DNA from: Martinezella lusitana
GTDB lineage: Bacteria; Pseudomonadota; Alphaproteobacteria; Rhizobiales; Rhizobiaceae
Length of the DNA: 64,000 nt
Direction: 5' to 3'
NCBI RefSeq assembly: GCF_010668395.1
Contig: NZ_WUEY01000008.1
Coordinates: 1-64,000, forward strand
Shown here: in pieces, positions 8,383 to 17,149 of the stretch
How the letters are laid out: each line of letters starts with the position of its first letter
Position numbering within the stretch: the first letter of the stretch is position 1
The notes under the pieces: generated by a model
Seen by the model: only the letters and a program-made list of their open reading frames with translations
What the model was told of the DNA's origin: nothing
Database searches by the model: none
Position numbers and translations under genes: made by a program

Positions 8383-9324
8383 ATGGCGAAATACATATTA
8401 TCCAGAATCGGGCAGGCCCTGTTCGTGCTGTGGGCTGCATTCACGGTGTCCTTCGTGTTGCTGCAGTCGCTGCCGGGTGATGCGGTACTGATCAAGTTTC
8501 AAAATCCCGACTATGGGCTGAGCCCCGAGCAGCTTGCCGATATCAGGGCTGCCTACGGCGCCAACGGATCGTTCCTGCAGCAATATTTCCATTCCGTCGG
8601 GAATTTCTTGACGGGCGATTTCGGCTATTCCCTGCAGGCGGGGGTTCCGGTGAACTCCCTGCTTGCCACCAACGTGCCGCCGACCCTGCTGCTTGCGGGG
8701 CTGGGTTTCGTGGTGGCGGTCATTCTTGCCGTTCTGATCGCGATCGCCTCCAATCTTTCCGGCTTCGCATGGCTGCGCGGCCTGATACAGGCCATCCCCG
8801 CGCTCTTCATTTCGGTGCCGACCTTCTGGCTCGGCATCATGTTTATCCAGATTTTCTCCTTCCGCTTCCGCCTCGTGCCGGTCATCAATCCGGGCCCTTG
8901 GGAAGGCCTCTTCCTGCCCATTCTGACGGTTGCAGTCCCGATCTCGGCTCCGCTCGCGCAAATATTGCTGAAGAATATCGATGAAGTGCTGACCAGGCCT
9001 TTCGTGCCGGTCGCCCGCGCCAAGGGGCTTTCCCATGCAAGGGTCTTGTGGGCGCATGTCGCCAAGAACACGCTGCTGCCGGTCCTGACCGTTGCCGGGC
9101 TGTTGTTCGGTGAGCTGGTGGCCGGGGCCGTCATCACGGAAACGGTCTTCGGGCTCAACGGCATCGGCGGCCTGACCAAGCAGGCGGTCGACAGTCAGGA
9201 TGTCGCCGTTCTCCAGGCGATCGTCATCATTGCCGCATGCGCCTTCGTCGTCATCAATCTCGTCGTCGATCTGCTCTATCCGGTGCTCGATCCGCGTCTG
9301 AAGACCAAGCTGGGAGCCGCATGA
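8383..9324 (+). CDS. Peptide/nickel-type ABC permease, DppB-like
   Basis: A 313-residue inner-membrane permease with about six membrane helices. It starts YILSRIGQALFVLWAAFTVSFVLLQSLPGD, as in DppB/OppB/NikB proteins, and carries the EAA loop ARAKGLSHARVLWAHVAKNTLLPVLT near residue 215. It pairs with the DppC-like protein, whose start overlaps its stop. Its role is to translocate the ligand delivered by the product of 6688-8322. Confidence 0.9.
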   Translation: MAKYILSRIGQALFVLWAAFTVSFVLLQSLPGDAVLIKFQNPDYGLSPEQLADIRAAYGANGSFLQQYFHSVGNFLTGDFGYSLQAGVPVNSLLATNVPPTLLLAGLGFVVAVILAVLIAIASNLSGFAWLRGLIQAIPALFISVPTFWLGIMFIQIFSFRFRLVPVINPGPWEGLFLPILTVAVPISAPLAQILLKNIDEVLTRPFVPVARAKGLSHARVLWAHVAKNTLLPVLTVAGLLFGELVAGAVITETVFGLNGIGGLTKQAVDSQDVAVLQAIVIIAACAFVVINLVVDLLYPVLDPRLKTKLGAA

Positions 9325-10241
9325 TGGCAAGTATCGAAACCGCCCGCCATCATCCGGGGATCGATGCGTCCGAGCCGGAAGGCAGCACGTCGTCGGCAAC
9401 GCTCCAGACCCAGCTTCGCGGAAGCATTCCGTCCGGGCGACGGTGGCCAGTCATCCAGCCCGGCCTCGTCCTTGCGTGCCTTGTGCTCGCGCTGGTCGTG
9501 CTTTGGGCCATCTTTCCCGGCATTTTCACGGTCTATGATCCGGTTCAGGGCTTGCCGGGCCAGCATCTTCGTGCGCCGAGTGCGGCACATCTGCTGGGGA
9601 CTGACTCGCTCGGTCGCGACCTTTATGCCCGCATCGTCTATGGGGCCGTGCATTCGCTGTCCGGCGCGCTCGCCGCGGTGGGCATCGCCCTTCTGGTCGG
9701 TACGACGCTCGGCGTATTGGCCGGCTCGCTGGGAGGCCGGTTCGAGACCGTCATCATGAGGCTGGTGGACGTCATGCTGTCCATTCCGGACTTGCTGCTG
9801 TCGCTTAGCATCATCGTTCTCCTCGGCTTCGGCACGGTCAATGCGGCAATCGCGGTCGGCTGCACGCTGATCGCCAAGTTTGCCCGGTTGGTCCGTTCGG
9901 AAGTCGTCACGGTGCGGCGAAGCGAATATGTCGAAGCCGCCTTCGGCAGCGGCGGCACCTTCTTCAAGGTGCTGTGGCGTCATATTCTTCCCAATTCGCT
10001 GACCTCGGTGATCGCCTTTGCCGCCCTTCAGGCGGGCTGGGCCATCCTGCAGCTGTCGACCCTCGGCTTCCTCGGCTATGGCGCCCCGCCGCCAACGCCG
10101 GAATGGGGTCTGTTGATCGCCGAGGGACGCAACTACATCGCAACCGCCTGGTGGCTGACGGCGGCGCCCGGTCTCGTCGTGGTCCTTGTCGTCATTTCCA
10201 TCAATCGCATCAGCCGGGCTATCGGAAGGATCGGGAAATGA
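9321..10241 (+). CDS. Peptide/nickel-type ABC permease, DppC-like
   Basis: A 306-residue permease. The ATG at 9321 overlaps the dppB-like stop (ATGATGG), fixing the start. A 45-residue hydrophilic N-terminal arm precedes the first helix. LLGTDSLGRDLYARIVYGA is the classical DppC/OppC signature, and the EAA loop lies in EAAFGSGGTFFKVLWRHILPNS. It forms the transmembrane heterodimer with the DppB-like protein. Confidence 0.9.
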   Translation: MMASIETARHHPGIDASEPEGSTSSATLQTQLRGSIPSGRRWPVIQPGLVLACLVLALVVLWAIFPGIFTVYDPVQGLPGQHLRAPSAAHLLGTDSLGRDLYARIVYGAVHSLSGALAAVGIALLVGTTLGVLAGSLGGRFETVIMRLVDVMLSIPDLLLSLSIIVLLGFGTVNAAIAVGCTLIAKFARLVRSEVVTVRRSEYVEAAFGSGGTFFKVLWRHILPNSLTSVIAFAALQAGWAILQLSTLGFLGYGAPPPTPEWGLLIAEGRNYIATAWWLTAAPGLVVVLVVISINRISRAIGRIGK

Positions 10242-11920
10242 CGGTTCCAGTGATTGGCGCGCTCGAGAGCAACACCGCTCCCATCCTCGACGTGGCAGGC
10301 CTGCGGATCGGCTATCGCGACAAAAGCGGCCTGCGCACGGTCGTTCACGATATCGATTTCCAGGTTCGCGCCGGCGAAGTCGTTGCCCTGGTCGGCGAGT
10401 CCGGCTCCGGCAAGAGTTCGACGGCGCAGGCGGTGATCGGCCTTCTGCCGGAAGGCGGTCTTCTGCAGCAAGGCACCATCCGCCTGAATGGCGAGGAGAT
10501 CGGCGGCTGGCCGCAAAGACGGCTGGACAGCATTCGTGGATCGGTTATCAGCCTGGTGCCGCAGGACCCCGGCAATTCCCTCAACCCGGTCAGGACGATC
10601 GGCGATCAGGTGGCCGAGATCCTCGTCGTCCATGGCAGGGCTTCGGGGGCCGCCGCCCGCGTCCAGGCGATCGACCTTCTGGAGCGCGTCGGTCTCAGCC
10701 AGCCCCAGTTGCGCGCGAAGCAATATCCGCATGAGCTTTCCGGCGGCATGCGCCAGCGCGTGCTGATCGCCATCGCCATGGCCTTGAAGCCTTCGCTTAT
10801 CATTGCCGACGAACCAACGAGCGCGCTTGACGTCACGGTACAGAGGCACATTCTCGACCTCATCGACGATCTCAGGCGTGAATACGGCACGGCGGTCCTG
10901 CTGGTCACGCATGACCTCGGCATTGCCGTCGACCGATCGGACCGGCTGATCGTCCTTCAGCATGGCTGCATTCAGGAGCAGGGGCGTACCGCCGACGTCG
11001 TGAGGCATCCGCAGAGCGCCTATACGCGGCGTTTGCTTGCCGACGCGCCGTCGCTGAACGTGGGCCCGCAACGCATTCCCGCTCGGCCGATCGCGTCCGT
11101 GCCGCAGCCGGCCGACGACATCATCGTCGTCGACGGGCTGGTTCAGGATTTTGGCCATGACGGAGATGCGGACAGGTTCAGAGCCGTCGATGATGTCTCG
11201 TTTCGCGTCCGCCGCGGCAGCACGCATGCGATCGTCGGCGAGTCCGGCTCCGGCAAGACGACGACGATACGGATCGTCTCGGCTTTCCAGCGGCCGACCT
11301 CCGGGAAGGTTGTGATCGACGGGCTGGACCTGTCTTCGCTGCGTGGCGAAACGCTCAGGCTTTTTCGCAAGAAAATTCAGCTGGTCTATCAAAATCCCTA
11401 TGGATCGCTTGATCCACGCCAGACGATAACGACCATCGTGGAAGAGCCGTTGCTGAATTTCGAGCGGCTGCCGCGCCGGGAGCGATTGGCAAAGGTGGCC
11501 GCGACCCTCGACAGGGTCAAGCTGCCGGCCGAGGTATTTCAGCGGCGGCCGCACGCGCTCTCGGGAGGGCAGCGCCAACGTGTCGCGATTGCCCGGGCGC
11601 TGGTGCTGGACCCGCAGATCCTGGTGCTGGACGAGGCGGTCTCCGCCCTGGACGTAACCGTGCAGGCCCAGATCCTCGATCTTCTGGACGAGCTGCAGCG
11701 CGAGCTGGGGCTGACCTACCTGTTCGTCTCCCACGATCTTGCCGTGGTGCGGCAGATCGCAGACACGGTCTCGGTTCTGAACGGGGGGCGGCTCGTCGAA
11801 ACGGGCACGATCGACGATGTCTTCAGCAATCCGCAGAGCCCCTATACGCGCGAACTGATCGATGCCGTTCCCGGCAAGAAGTTTCCGCGAGTAATCGATT
11901 CCACCATCAGTGCAGGATAA
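10238..11920 (+). CDS. Fused dipeptide-type ABC ATPase (two nucleotide-binding domains)
   Basis: A 560-residue protein joining DppD-like and DppF-like ATPases. Domain 1 has GESGSGKSS, LSGGMRQRVLIAIAMAL and IIADEPTSALD. Domain 2 begins near residue 295 and has GESGSGKTT, LSGGQRQRVAIARAL, LVLDEAVSALD and VSHDLAVVRQ. In domain 2 the usual DEPTSALD reads DEAVSALD, a minor variant found in this family that keeps the Walker B Asp and catalytic Glu. The ATG at 10238 overlaps the permease stop. A longer frame from 9974 runs inside the permease gene and is rejected. Confidence 0.92.
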   Translation: MTVPVIGALESNTAPILDVAGLRIGYRDKSGLRTVVHDIDFQVRAGEVVALVGESGSGKSSTAQAVIGLLPEGGLLQQGTIRLNGEEIGGWPQRRLDSIRGSVISLVPQDPGNSLNPVRTIGDQVAEILVVHGRASGAAARVQAIDLLERVGLSQPQLRAKQYPHELSGGMRQRVLIAIAMALKPSLIIADEPTSALDVTVQRHILDLIDDLRREYGTAVLLVTHDLGIAVDRSDRLIVLQHGCIQEQGRTADVVRHPQSAYTRRLLADAPSLNVGPQRIPARPIASVPQPADDIIVVDGLVQDFGHDGDADRFRAVDDVSFRVRRGSTHAIVGESGSGKTTTIRIVSAFQRPTSGKVVIDGLDLSSLRGETLRLFRKKIQLVYQNPYGSLDPRQTITTIVEEPLLNFERLPRRERLAKVAATLDRVKLPAEVFQRRPHALSGGQRQRVAIARALVLDPQILVLDEAVSALDVTVQAQILDLLDELQRELGLTYLFVSHDLAVVRQIADTVSVLNGGRLVETGTIDDVFSNPQSPYTRELIDAVPGKKFPRVIDSTISAG

Positions 11921-11924
11921 TTCC

Positions 11925-12974
11925 ATGAGTACGCCATTGTCACCGAAAAGACTGGGCTTCTTCAGCCGCGTTCTCGATCAGGCGGACGCCGCGACCCGCT
12001 ACCGGCTTGTCGCCGAACAGATCGTTCACGCGGAGGAACATGGCTTCGACAGCGCCTGGGTAGCGCAGCACCATTTCAACGGCGAGGAGGGCGGGCTGCC
12101 CGCGCCTCTGGTATTCCTTGCTGCACTGGCGCCGCAGACCTCCCGCATCCGCCTCGGCACGGGCGTCATCACCCTGCCGATGGAAAATGCCGTGCGGGTA
12201 GCCGAAGATACCGCCGTGCTCGATCATCTGCTTGGTGGGCGCCTGGAAGTCGGCTTCGGCACTGGGGGAACTCCGCAAGCCTTCCTGCCTTTCGGCCTGG
12301 AGAGCGGCGAGCGCGGACAGGTCTATGGCAAGCACCTCGCCCTGGTGCGCGAGGCCTGGGCCGGAGGCGAGCTTGCGGGCGGCAATCGTCTTTATCCCGT
12401 CGCGCCGCACCTGCGCGATCGTGTCTGGCAGGCGACTTTCTCCGTCGGCGGCGGCATCCGCGCCGGTGGCGATGGGGATGGGCTGATGTTGTCGCGCACG
12501 CAGCCGCGACCGCCGGAAACGCCGGACGCCGAGCTCTGGGACCTGCAGAATCCGATTATCGATGCCTATCTCTCGGCCCTGCCTGTCGGGCGTTCGCCGC
12601 GAATTCTGGGCTCGCGCAGCCTGTTCGTCTCCGAGAGCAGGAAGGAAGCCCTGCACTTTGCCGAGATCGGCCTGAGGCGCAACGTCGAGCGCTTCAAGGC
12701 GAGCGGCTTTACGTTTTCGGGCGAAACGACAGCCGATTTGATCCGGGCTTTCGACGTTCATGTCGGGACGCCGGATGACGTCATTGCGTCGCTCCGGGCC
12801 GATACCGCTTTGTCACGGGTTACGGATCTGGTGTTCCAGGTCCACTCCGTCGATCCGCCGCACGAATATATTCTGCGCTCGCTGGAGCTCATCGCGAAGC
12901 ATGTCGCGCCTGCGCTCGGCTGGGTGCGGCAAGGTCCCGTCGCGAACGAACCCCGCTTGGCGGCGCGGGTCTGA
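11925..12974 (+). CDS. FMN-dependent luciferase-like monooxygenase
   Basis: A 349-residue luciferase-like protein (LLM class). The start pattern KRLGFFSRVLDQ, the AEEHGFDSAWVAQHHF segment, RIRLGTGVITLPMENAVRVAEDTAVLDHLLGGRLEVGFGTGG and a late GTPDDVIASL are typical. From memory it matches the KPN_01858-type family. ATG at 11925 is preferred over the in-frame GTG at 11910 because AGGA precedes it at a good distance. The gene is 4 bp after the transporter ATPase, so it likely oxidises the imported compound with reduced flavin. Substrate unknown. Confidence 0.85.
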   Translation: MSTPLSPKRLGFFSRVLDQADAATRYRLVAEQIVHAEEHGFDSAWVAQHHFNGEEGGLPAPLVFLAALAPQTSRIRLGTGVITLPMENAVRVAEDTAVLDHLLGGRLEVGFGTGGTPQAFLPFGLESGERGQVYGKHLALVREAWAGGELAGGNRLYPVAPHLRDRVWQATFSVGGGIRAGGDGDGLMLSRTQPRPPETPDAELWDLQNPIIDAYLSALPVGRSPRILGSRSLFVSESRKEALHFAEIGLRRNVERFKASGFTFSGETTADLIRAFDVHVGTPDDVIASLRADTALSRVTDLVFQVHSVDPPHEYILRSLELIAKHVAPALGWVRQGPVANEPRLAARV

Positions 12975-13003
12975 ATACCGGCATTTAAGGAAGGGCATTA
13001 GCC

Positions 13004-13633
13004 ATGACGTCACAGACCACCGATACCATCGATCTTCTTGCGGGAATTCACGCCGGATCCTTGCTGGATCGCCTGCGTGCGCAAAGGCCGGAGACGCGCC
13101 TCAATGCGCAGAAAAGCTATCAGGCGCTGTTTGAGCCCGCGCATCAGGGCGATGTGACCCCGCGGGAGCGCTTTGCCGTCGCCGTCTTCGTTGCAGGGCT
13201 TCACGGCGCCGCCGAGGCCGGCGGCTTCTACGCCTCCAGGCTGAAGGAACAGGCCGGCGGGGCGGCGCTCGCCGTCTCCGTCGATGGGGAAGTCGAGCGC
13301 GGCCGCACGAACGGCCCCTATGGGCACTATCCCGCCGGTCCGCTTTCCGGAGAGGATCGGCCCGGACTCGTCTACGAGGTTTCGAACGAGAGCAGGGACG
13401 CTCTCGGGCCGAAGCTGGCGGCAGCGCTCGAGCACAGCCATCTTCTGGTTTTCCGTCCGAGAGAGGCAAGTGCTGCGGCGTTGCAAAAGCTGCTCGATGC
13501 CGGCTGGACGACCACCGGCATCGTCACGCTCTCGCAGATCGTCGCATTTCTGGCGTTCCAGATCCGCGTTGTCGCCGGCCTCAGGGCATTGGCAGAGAAC
13601 GCGGCGAATGCCGGGCAGGCGGCTTCGGCCTAG
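13004..13633 (+). CDS. CMD-domain protein, Avi_7170-like
   Basis: A 209-residue protein with a carboxymuconolactone-decarboxylase/AhpD-type helical pattern (TPRERFAVAVFVAGLHGAAEAGGFYASRL) but no CxxC motif and no cysteine at all. The second half contains the repeat-like HLLVFRPREASAAALQKLLDAGWTTTGIVTLSQIVAFLAFQ, typical of uncharacterised CMD proteins. Strong AAGGAAGGG precedes the ATG. It always seems to travel with the gene that follows. A structural partner or a non-redox isomerase/hydrolase role is possible; unproven. Confidence 0.78.
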   Translation: MTSQTTDTIDLLAGIHAGSLLDRLRAQRPETRLNAQKSYQALFEPAHQGDVTPRERFAVAVFVAGLHGAAEAGGFYASRLKEQAGGAALAVSVDGEVERGRTNGPYGHYPAGPLSGEDRPGLVYEVSNESRDALGPKLAAALEHSHLLVFRPREASAAALQKLLDAGWTTTGIVTLSQIVAFLAFQIRVVAGLRALAENAANAGQAASA

Positions 13634-13655
13634 TCGAATCAAGAGGAATTCCCAT

Positions 13656-14258
13656 ATGACCGAAACTGTCATTCATCCCGCAATCGAGAACCGGCCGAAT
13701 GCTTTCACCCAGGCCGAAATCGGCTGGACCCCGTGGCTGCAGCCACTTGACGAGGCGGATCTGACCGAGCGTCACTGGGCCGGTCTCGTGGATGCGTCCC
13801 GCGCGAAATCGCCCTACTTCATGTTGCTGGCGCGCGACCCCGACATTCTCCAGGCTCGTACCAAGACGGACAAGGATATCTTCTACAACGTCTCGGCGGG
13901 CCTTCCCCGGGCCGAGCGCGAGCTTGCCGCGACGGCCGCCTCGCGCGCGAATGGCTGCATCTTCTGTGCATCGGTTCATTCGCGTTTCGCCTCGCATCAT
14001 TCCAAGCGGACGGATGACGTGCAGCGTCTGCTGGACGACGGTCTTCAAGCCGATCTCGGCAGCCGGTGGAATGCCGTTGTCGAAGCGTCGGCGGCCCTGA
14101 CGGCAACGCCATTGCAATTCGGCGCGGACGAGATCGCCAGACTGCGCGAGGAAGGATTGGACGATCTGGAGATTGCCGATGTCATCCATGGCGCGGCCTT
14201 CTTCAACTGGGCAAACCGGCTGATGTTGTCGCTGGGAGAGCCGACGCCGGCGGGCTGA
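13656..14258 (+). CDS. AhpD-like alkylhydroperoxidase-domain protein, Avi_7169-like
   Basis: A 200-residue AhpD-fold protein with the redox motif CIFCASVH (Cys101, Cys104, His108), as in AhpD peroxidatic/thiol-reductase sites. The ATG at 13656 has AAGAGGAA at good spacing. It forms a pair with the Cys-less CMD protein 22 bp upstream. In context it may detoxify a peroxide or process the product of the monooxygenase. A different reaction such as decarboxylation is equally open. Confidence 0.82.
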   Translation: MTETVIHPAIENRPNAFTQAEIGWTPWLQPLDEADLTERHWAGLVDASRAKSPYFMLLARDPDILQARTKTDKDIFYNVSAGLPRAERELAATAASRANGCIFCASVHSRFASHHSKRTDDVQRLLDDGLQADLGSRWNAVVEASAALTATPLQFGADEIARLREEGLDDLEIADVIHGAAFFNWANRLMLSLGEPTPAG

Positions 14259-14295
14259 GGCTTTCGGGGATACCGAGTACAAGGTTCGCAATAAG

Positions 14296-14330
14296 AGCCG
14301 CGTTGCCGCAAACGGGCATCGCGGCTTTCG
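14296..14330. terminator. Probable terminator between convergent operons
   Basis: AGCCGCG/CGCGGCT arms (14296-14302 and 14320-14326), with GCC/GGC pairing inside the loop, are followed by TTCGCTTT. It lies 37 bp after the AhpD-like stop and 34 bp before the end of the convergent permease gene, so it can serve the plus-strand operon. Confidence 0.5.
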
Positions 14331-14363
14331 CTTTGGCCAAATCGATCCGATCTGGGACTGCCG

Positions 14364-15371
14364 CTACGATTGCGTCTGGCTTGCCGGCTGTCGCGTTTCC
14401 GCCTGGCGCGCTGCCGATACCAGGCGTCGTTGCGCGCGGATGGCGCTCCATTGCTGGTCGATCAGCACGCCGAGCAGGATCACGCCGCCCATGACCGCGA
14501 AGTTGAGCGAGGAGGGGATACCGAGAAGGTTCACGAGATTCTGAAGCTCCTGCAAGAGGATGGTGCCGAGCACCACACCGATCAGGGACCCTTCGCCGCC
14601 GCGCAGAGAAAAGCCGCCGAGGACCGCCGCGGCGATGGCGTAAAGCTCGTAGAACTGCCCATGGCTCGCCGGCGAAATGGAGCGCGTGTACATGGCGAAA
14701 TAGATTGCGGAAAGCGCCGTCAGCACGCCGCAGATGGTGTAGGAGACCGTCACCATCTTTCTCGTGCGGATGCCGGAATATTTCGCGGCCTCCTCGTTCT
14801 TGCCGATGGCGTAGAGATAGCGGCCATAGACCGAGCGGTGCAGGACGATCCACATGACGGCTGCAATGATCACCAGCGCGATGAAGGTGTTCGGCACGCC
14901 GTAGAAACGGCCGGCGGTCAGGAACTCCAGAGTCGGAAAATTCTGGCCGAAAGCAAAGCCGGCCGTGCCGTCCGCCGTGTAGAAGCGCGCCGCGCCGCGA
15001 TAGATCAGCAAGCCGCAGAGCGTGACGACGAAAGGCTGAAGATTGAGCTTGGTGATCAGCCAGCCATGGATCGCCCCAAGGACGCCGCCGAGGATCAGAA
15101 TGAGAGGAAGCGCAACCGCCCAGGGCATGTTCTGGACGGCAATGAAATCGATGAACAACACGCCGAGCAGGGCGACCAGCGAGCCGACGGAGAGCTCGAT
15201 GCCGCCGGTGATGATGACGAAGGCCTGGCCGATCGACAAAATCCCGAAAAGGCCGATAAGGTTCGACGTGTTGGCGAGGTTGATCGGCAGAAGGAAGCGC
15301 GGATTGATGATCGCGACGACGATGCCGACGACGATGATCAACAGGAGCAGGCCCAGATCTTTCTTACTCAT
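14364..15371 (-). CDS. Ribose-type ABC permease, RbsC-like
   Basis: A 335-residue RbsC/XylH-type permease with 8-10 hydrophobic segments. Family motifs are GIELSVGSLVALLGVLF, NLQPFVVTLCGLLIYRGAA, YAIGKNEEAAKYSGI and a late AAAVLGGFSLRGGEGSLIGVVLGT. It is the last gene of the minus-strand operon and is separated from the ATPase gene by a rhizobial mosaic repeat. The sugar or polyol transported cannot be read from sequence. Confidence 0.88.
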   Translation of the reverse strand: MSKKDLGLLLLIIVVGIVVAIINPRFLLPINLANTSNLIGLFGILSIGQAFVIITGGIELSVGSLVALLGVLFIDFIAVQNMPWAVALPLILILGGVLGAIHGWLITKLNLQPFVVTLCGLLIYRGAARFYTADGTAGFAFGQNFPTLEFLTAGRFYGVPNTFIALVIIAAVMWIVLHRSVYGRYLYAIGKNEEAAKYSGIRTRKMVTVSYTICGVLTALSAIYFAMYTRSISPASHGQFYELYAIAAAVLGGFSLRGGEGSLIGVVLGTILLQELQNLVNLLGIPSSLNFAVMGGVILLGVLIDQQWSAIRAQRRLVSAARQAETRQPASQTQS

Positions 15372-15400
15372 CGATTTCCATTCCCATTGGCCGCAGCCGT

Positions 15401-15503
15401 TAGAGCAATTCCAGGAAAAGTGCGCAGCGGTTTTCCGTCCGGAATTGCTTAAAACAAGGAGATAGGGCGGTTCAGAGATCCCATGGATAGCCGAACCGCC
15501 CTA
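15401..15503. repeat. RIME/ABC-type rhizobial intergenic mosaic element
   Basis: Two nested dyads fill the gap between the ATPase and permease genes. AGCAATTCC (15404-15412) pairs with GGAATTGCT (15441-15449) around inner GGAAAA/TTTTCC arms. TAGGGCGGTTC (15463-15473) then pairs with GAACCGCCCTA (15493-15503); the latter includes the TAG stop of the ATPase gene. The wording of the first part matches, from memory, the repeated mosaic element scattered through Rhizobium and Sinorhizobium genomes. Transcribed, both form stable hairpins within the operon. Confidence 0.75.
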
Positions 15504-17042
15504 GTGTAGCGTCTTGCCGACGGCCAGCAAAAGCACGTTTTCCTGACTGAACTGATCCTTATCCAGAATGCCGGATATCTGGCCCTCGTGCATGACCGCG
15601 ATGCGGTCGGAGACGCCGATGACCTCCTCCATGTCGCTCGAGATCATCAGGATCGCCACGCCGGCATCGGCGAGCTTGCGCATCAGGCTGTAGATTTCGC
15701 TTTTCGCGCCGATATCGATGCCGCGGGTGGGTTCGTCGAAGATCAGCACCTTCGGATGCATCGCCAGCCATTTGGCGAGCACGACCTTCTGCTGGTTGCC
15801 GCCTGAAAGCGTGCCGGTGCGGGTCGAGATCGATGGCGCCTTGATGCCGAGCTGCCGGCGCTGGCTTTCGGCCGCTGTATTTTCGCGTTCCGGCGAAACC
15901 ATGGAGCGGCGCGCATAGGCCGGAAGATTGGGCAGGGATATGTTCTGCGAGATCGGCATATCGAGCAGGATGCCATTGAGCTTGCGGTCTTCGGGCACGA
16001 GGAAAATGCCGTTGGCGACGGCGTCCCGGGCGGATCTCAGCTTCAGATCCTGCCCGCCAAGCGCGATGTTGCCGCCGTAGCTCTGGTCGATGCCGAAGAG
16101 GACGCGGGCAAGCTCTGTGCGGCCCGAGCCGACGAGGCCGGCGAGACCCAGGATTTCGCCGTAACGGATATCCAGATGGACCGGCTGCATCGGATAGGCG
16201 GCGGTCTGGACTGCGGAAATCTTGAGCGCGACCTCACCCGGCGGCCGGGCGGCTTCTATCGAGCGTGCGGCCAATGCGCGGCCGATCATCAGCTTTACCA
16301 TGCGGTCGTGATCGATCGACTCCTTGGGCAATGTGCCGACCAGAGTTCCGTCCCGCAGCACGACGACGCGATCGGCGACGCGTTCGACTTCATGCAGTCG
16401 ATGCGAAATGAAGATCACGCTGATGCCGTCCGCCTTCAGCGACGATATGACGGCCAGGAGCTTCTCCGTTTCGGCCAGCGGCAGGCTCGACGTCGGCTCG
16501 TCGAGAATGACGAGGCGGGCATTGATGGAGAGCGCCTTGGCGATTTCGACCATCTGCTGCTGGGCGAGCGAGAGCGAAGCCACCGGCGTATCCGGTGAAA
16601 AATTGGCGCCGACGCGCTTCAACAGAGGGGCCACCATGTCGCGCAGGCGGCTTCGGTCGACCAGCTTCAGAAAGCCGCCCCGCAGCGGCTCGCGGCCGAG
16701 AAAAATATTCGCAGCGACATCGAGATTCTCAAACAGGTTGAGTTCCTGATGGACGAAGGCTATGCCCGAGGCGATGCTGCTTTCGACCGTGAAGGCGCCC
16801 TGCTCGGCTCCATCGAGGCGAATGGTCCCGCGGTCCGGCTTGACGACGCCACCGAGGATTTTCATCAGCGTCGATTTGCCCGCGCCGTTTTCGCCGACAA
16901 GGCCGATCACCTCGCCGGGAGCGACATCCATCGAGAAATTATCGAGCGCCACCACGCCAGGATAGGTCTTGCCAATTCCCGAGAGGCTCAGAAAAGGCAC
17001 CGTGGCTTTCGGCGCTGCCAGTGTATCCGATCGTTCAATCAT
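15501..17042 (-). CDS. Ribose-type ABC ATPase, RbsA-like (two domains)
   Basis: A 513-residue double ATPase. Domain 1 has GENGAGKST, LSLAQQQMVEIAKAL and VILDEPTSSL. Domain 2 has a degenerate Walker A (GLVGSGRTE), LSGGNQQKVVLAKWL and LIFDEPTRGID. This asymmetry is normal for sugar importers of the RbsA/MglA class. The start is taken at the ATG 17042 because the domain begins soon after; an ATG at 17096 adds 18 residues and both have weak ribosome sites. The gene lies between the binding-protein and permease genes. Confidence 0.9.
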   Translation of the reverse strand: MIERSDTLAAPKATVPFLSLSGIGKTYPGVVALDNFSMDVAPGEVIGLVGENGAGKSTLMKILGGVVKPDRGTIRLDGAEQGAFTVESSIASGIAFVHQELNLFENLDVAANIFLGREPLRGGFLKLVDRSRLRDMVAPLLKRVGANFSPDTPVASLSLAQQQMVEIAKALSINARLVILDEPTSSLPLAETEKLLAVISSLKADGISVIFISHRLHEVERVADRVVVLRDGTLVGTLPKESIDHDRMVKLMIGRALAARSIEAARPPGEVALKISAVQTAAYPMQPVHLDIRYGEILGLAGLVGSGRTELARVLFGIDQSYGGNIALGGQDLKLRSARDAVANGIFLVPEDRKLNGILLDMPISQNISLPNLPAYARRSMVSPERENTAAESQRRQLGIKAPSISTRTGTLSGGNQQKVVLAKWLAMHPKVLIFDEPTRGIDIGAKSEIYSLMRKLADAGVAILMISSDMEEVIGVSDRIAVMHEGQISGILDKDQFSQENVLLLAVGKTLH

Positions 17043-17105
17043 GACGAGTATCGTGCCTGTGCGGTGTGGCTTCGGAAGCCGTCGCGTCGTGAGCATTTCA
17101 TAAAT

Positions 17106-17140
17106 CCAGCAGCGCCGGTCGCCGCAACCGGCGCTGCTGG
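17106..17140 (-). other. Long hairpin after rbsB-like gene
   Basis: A perfect 14-bp stem (CCAGCAGCGCCGGT with ACCGGCGCTGCTGG) and 7-nt loop begin 9 bp downstream of the binding-protein stop. No T-run follows in the direction of transcription. It probably protects or attenuates the operon mRNA so that more binding protein than ATPase and permease is made. Confidence 0.55.
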
Positions 17141-17149
17141 AGAATGGCT

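Noticed and set aside
10133..11926. 597-codon minus-strand open frame
   Set aside because: Antisense to the fused ATPase gene, which has all ABC motifs.
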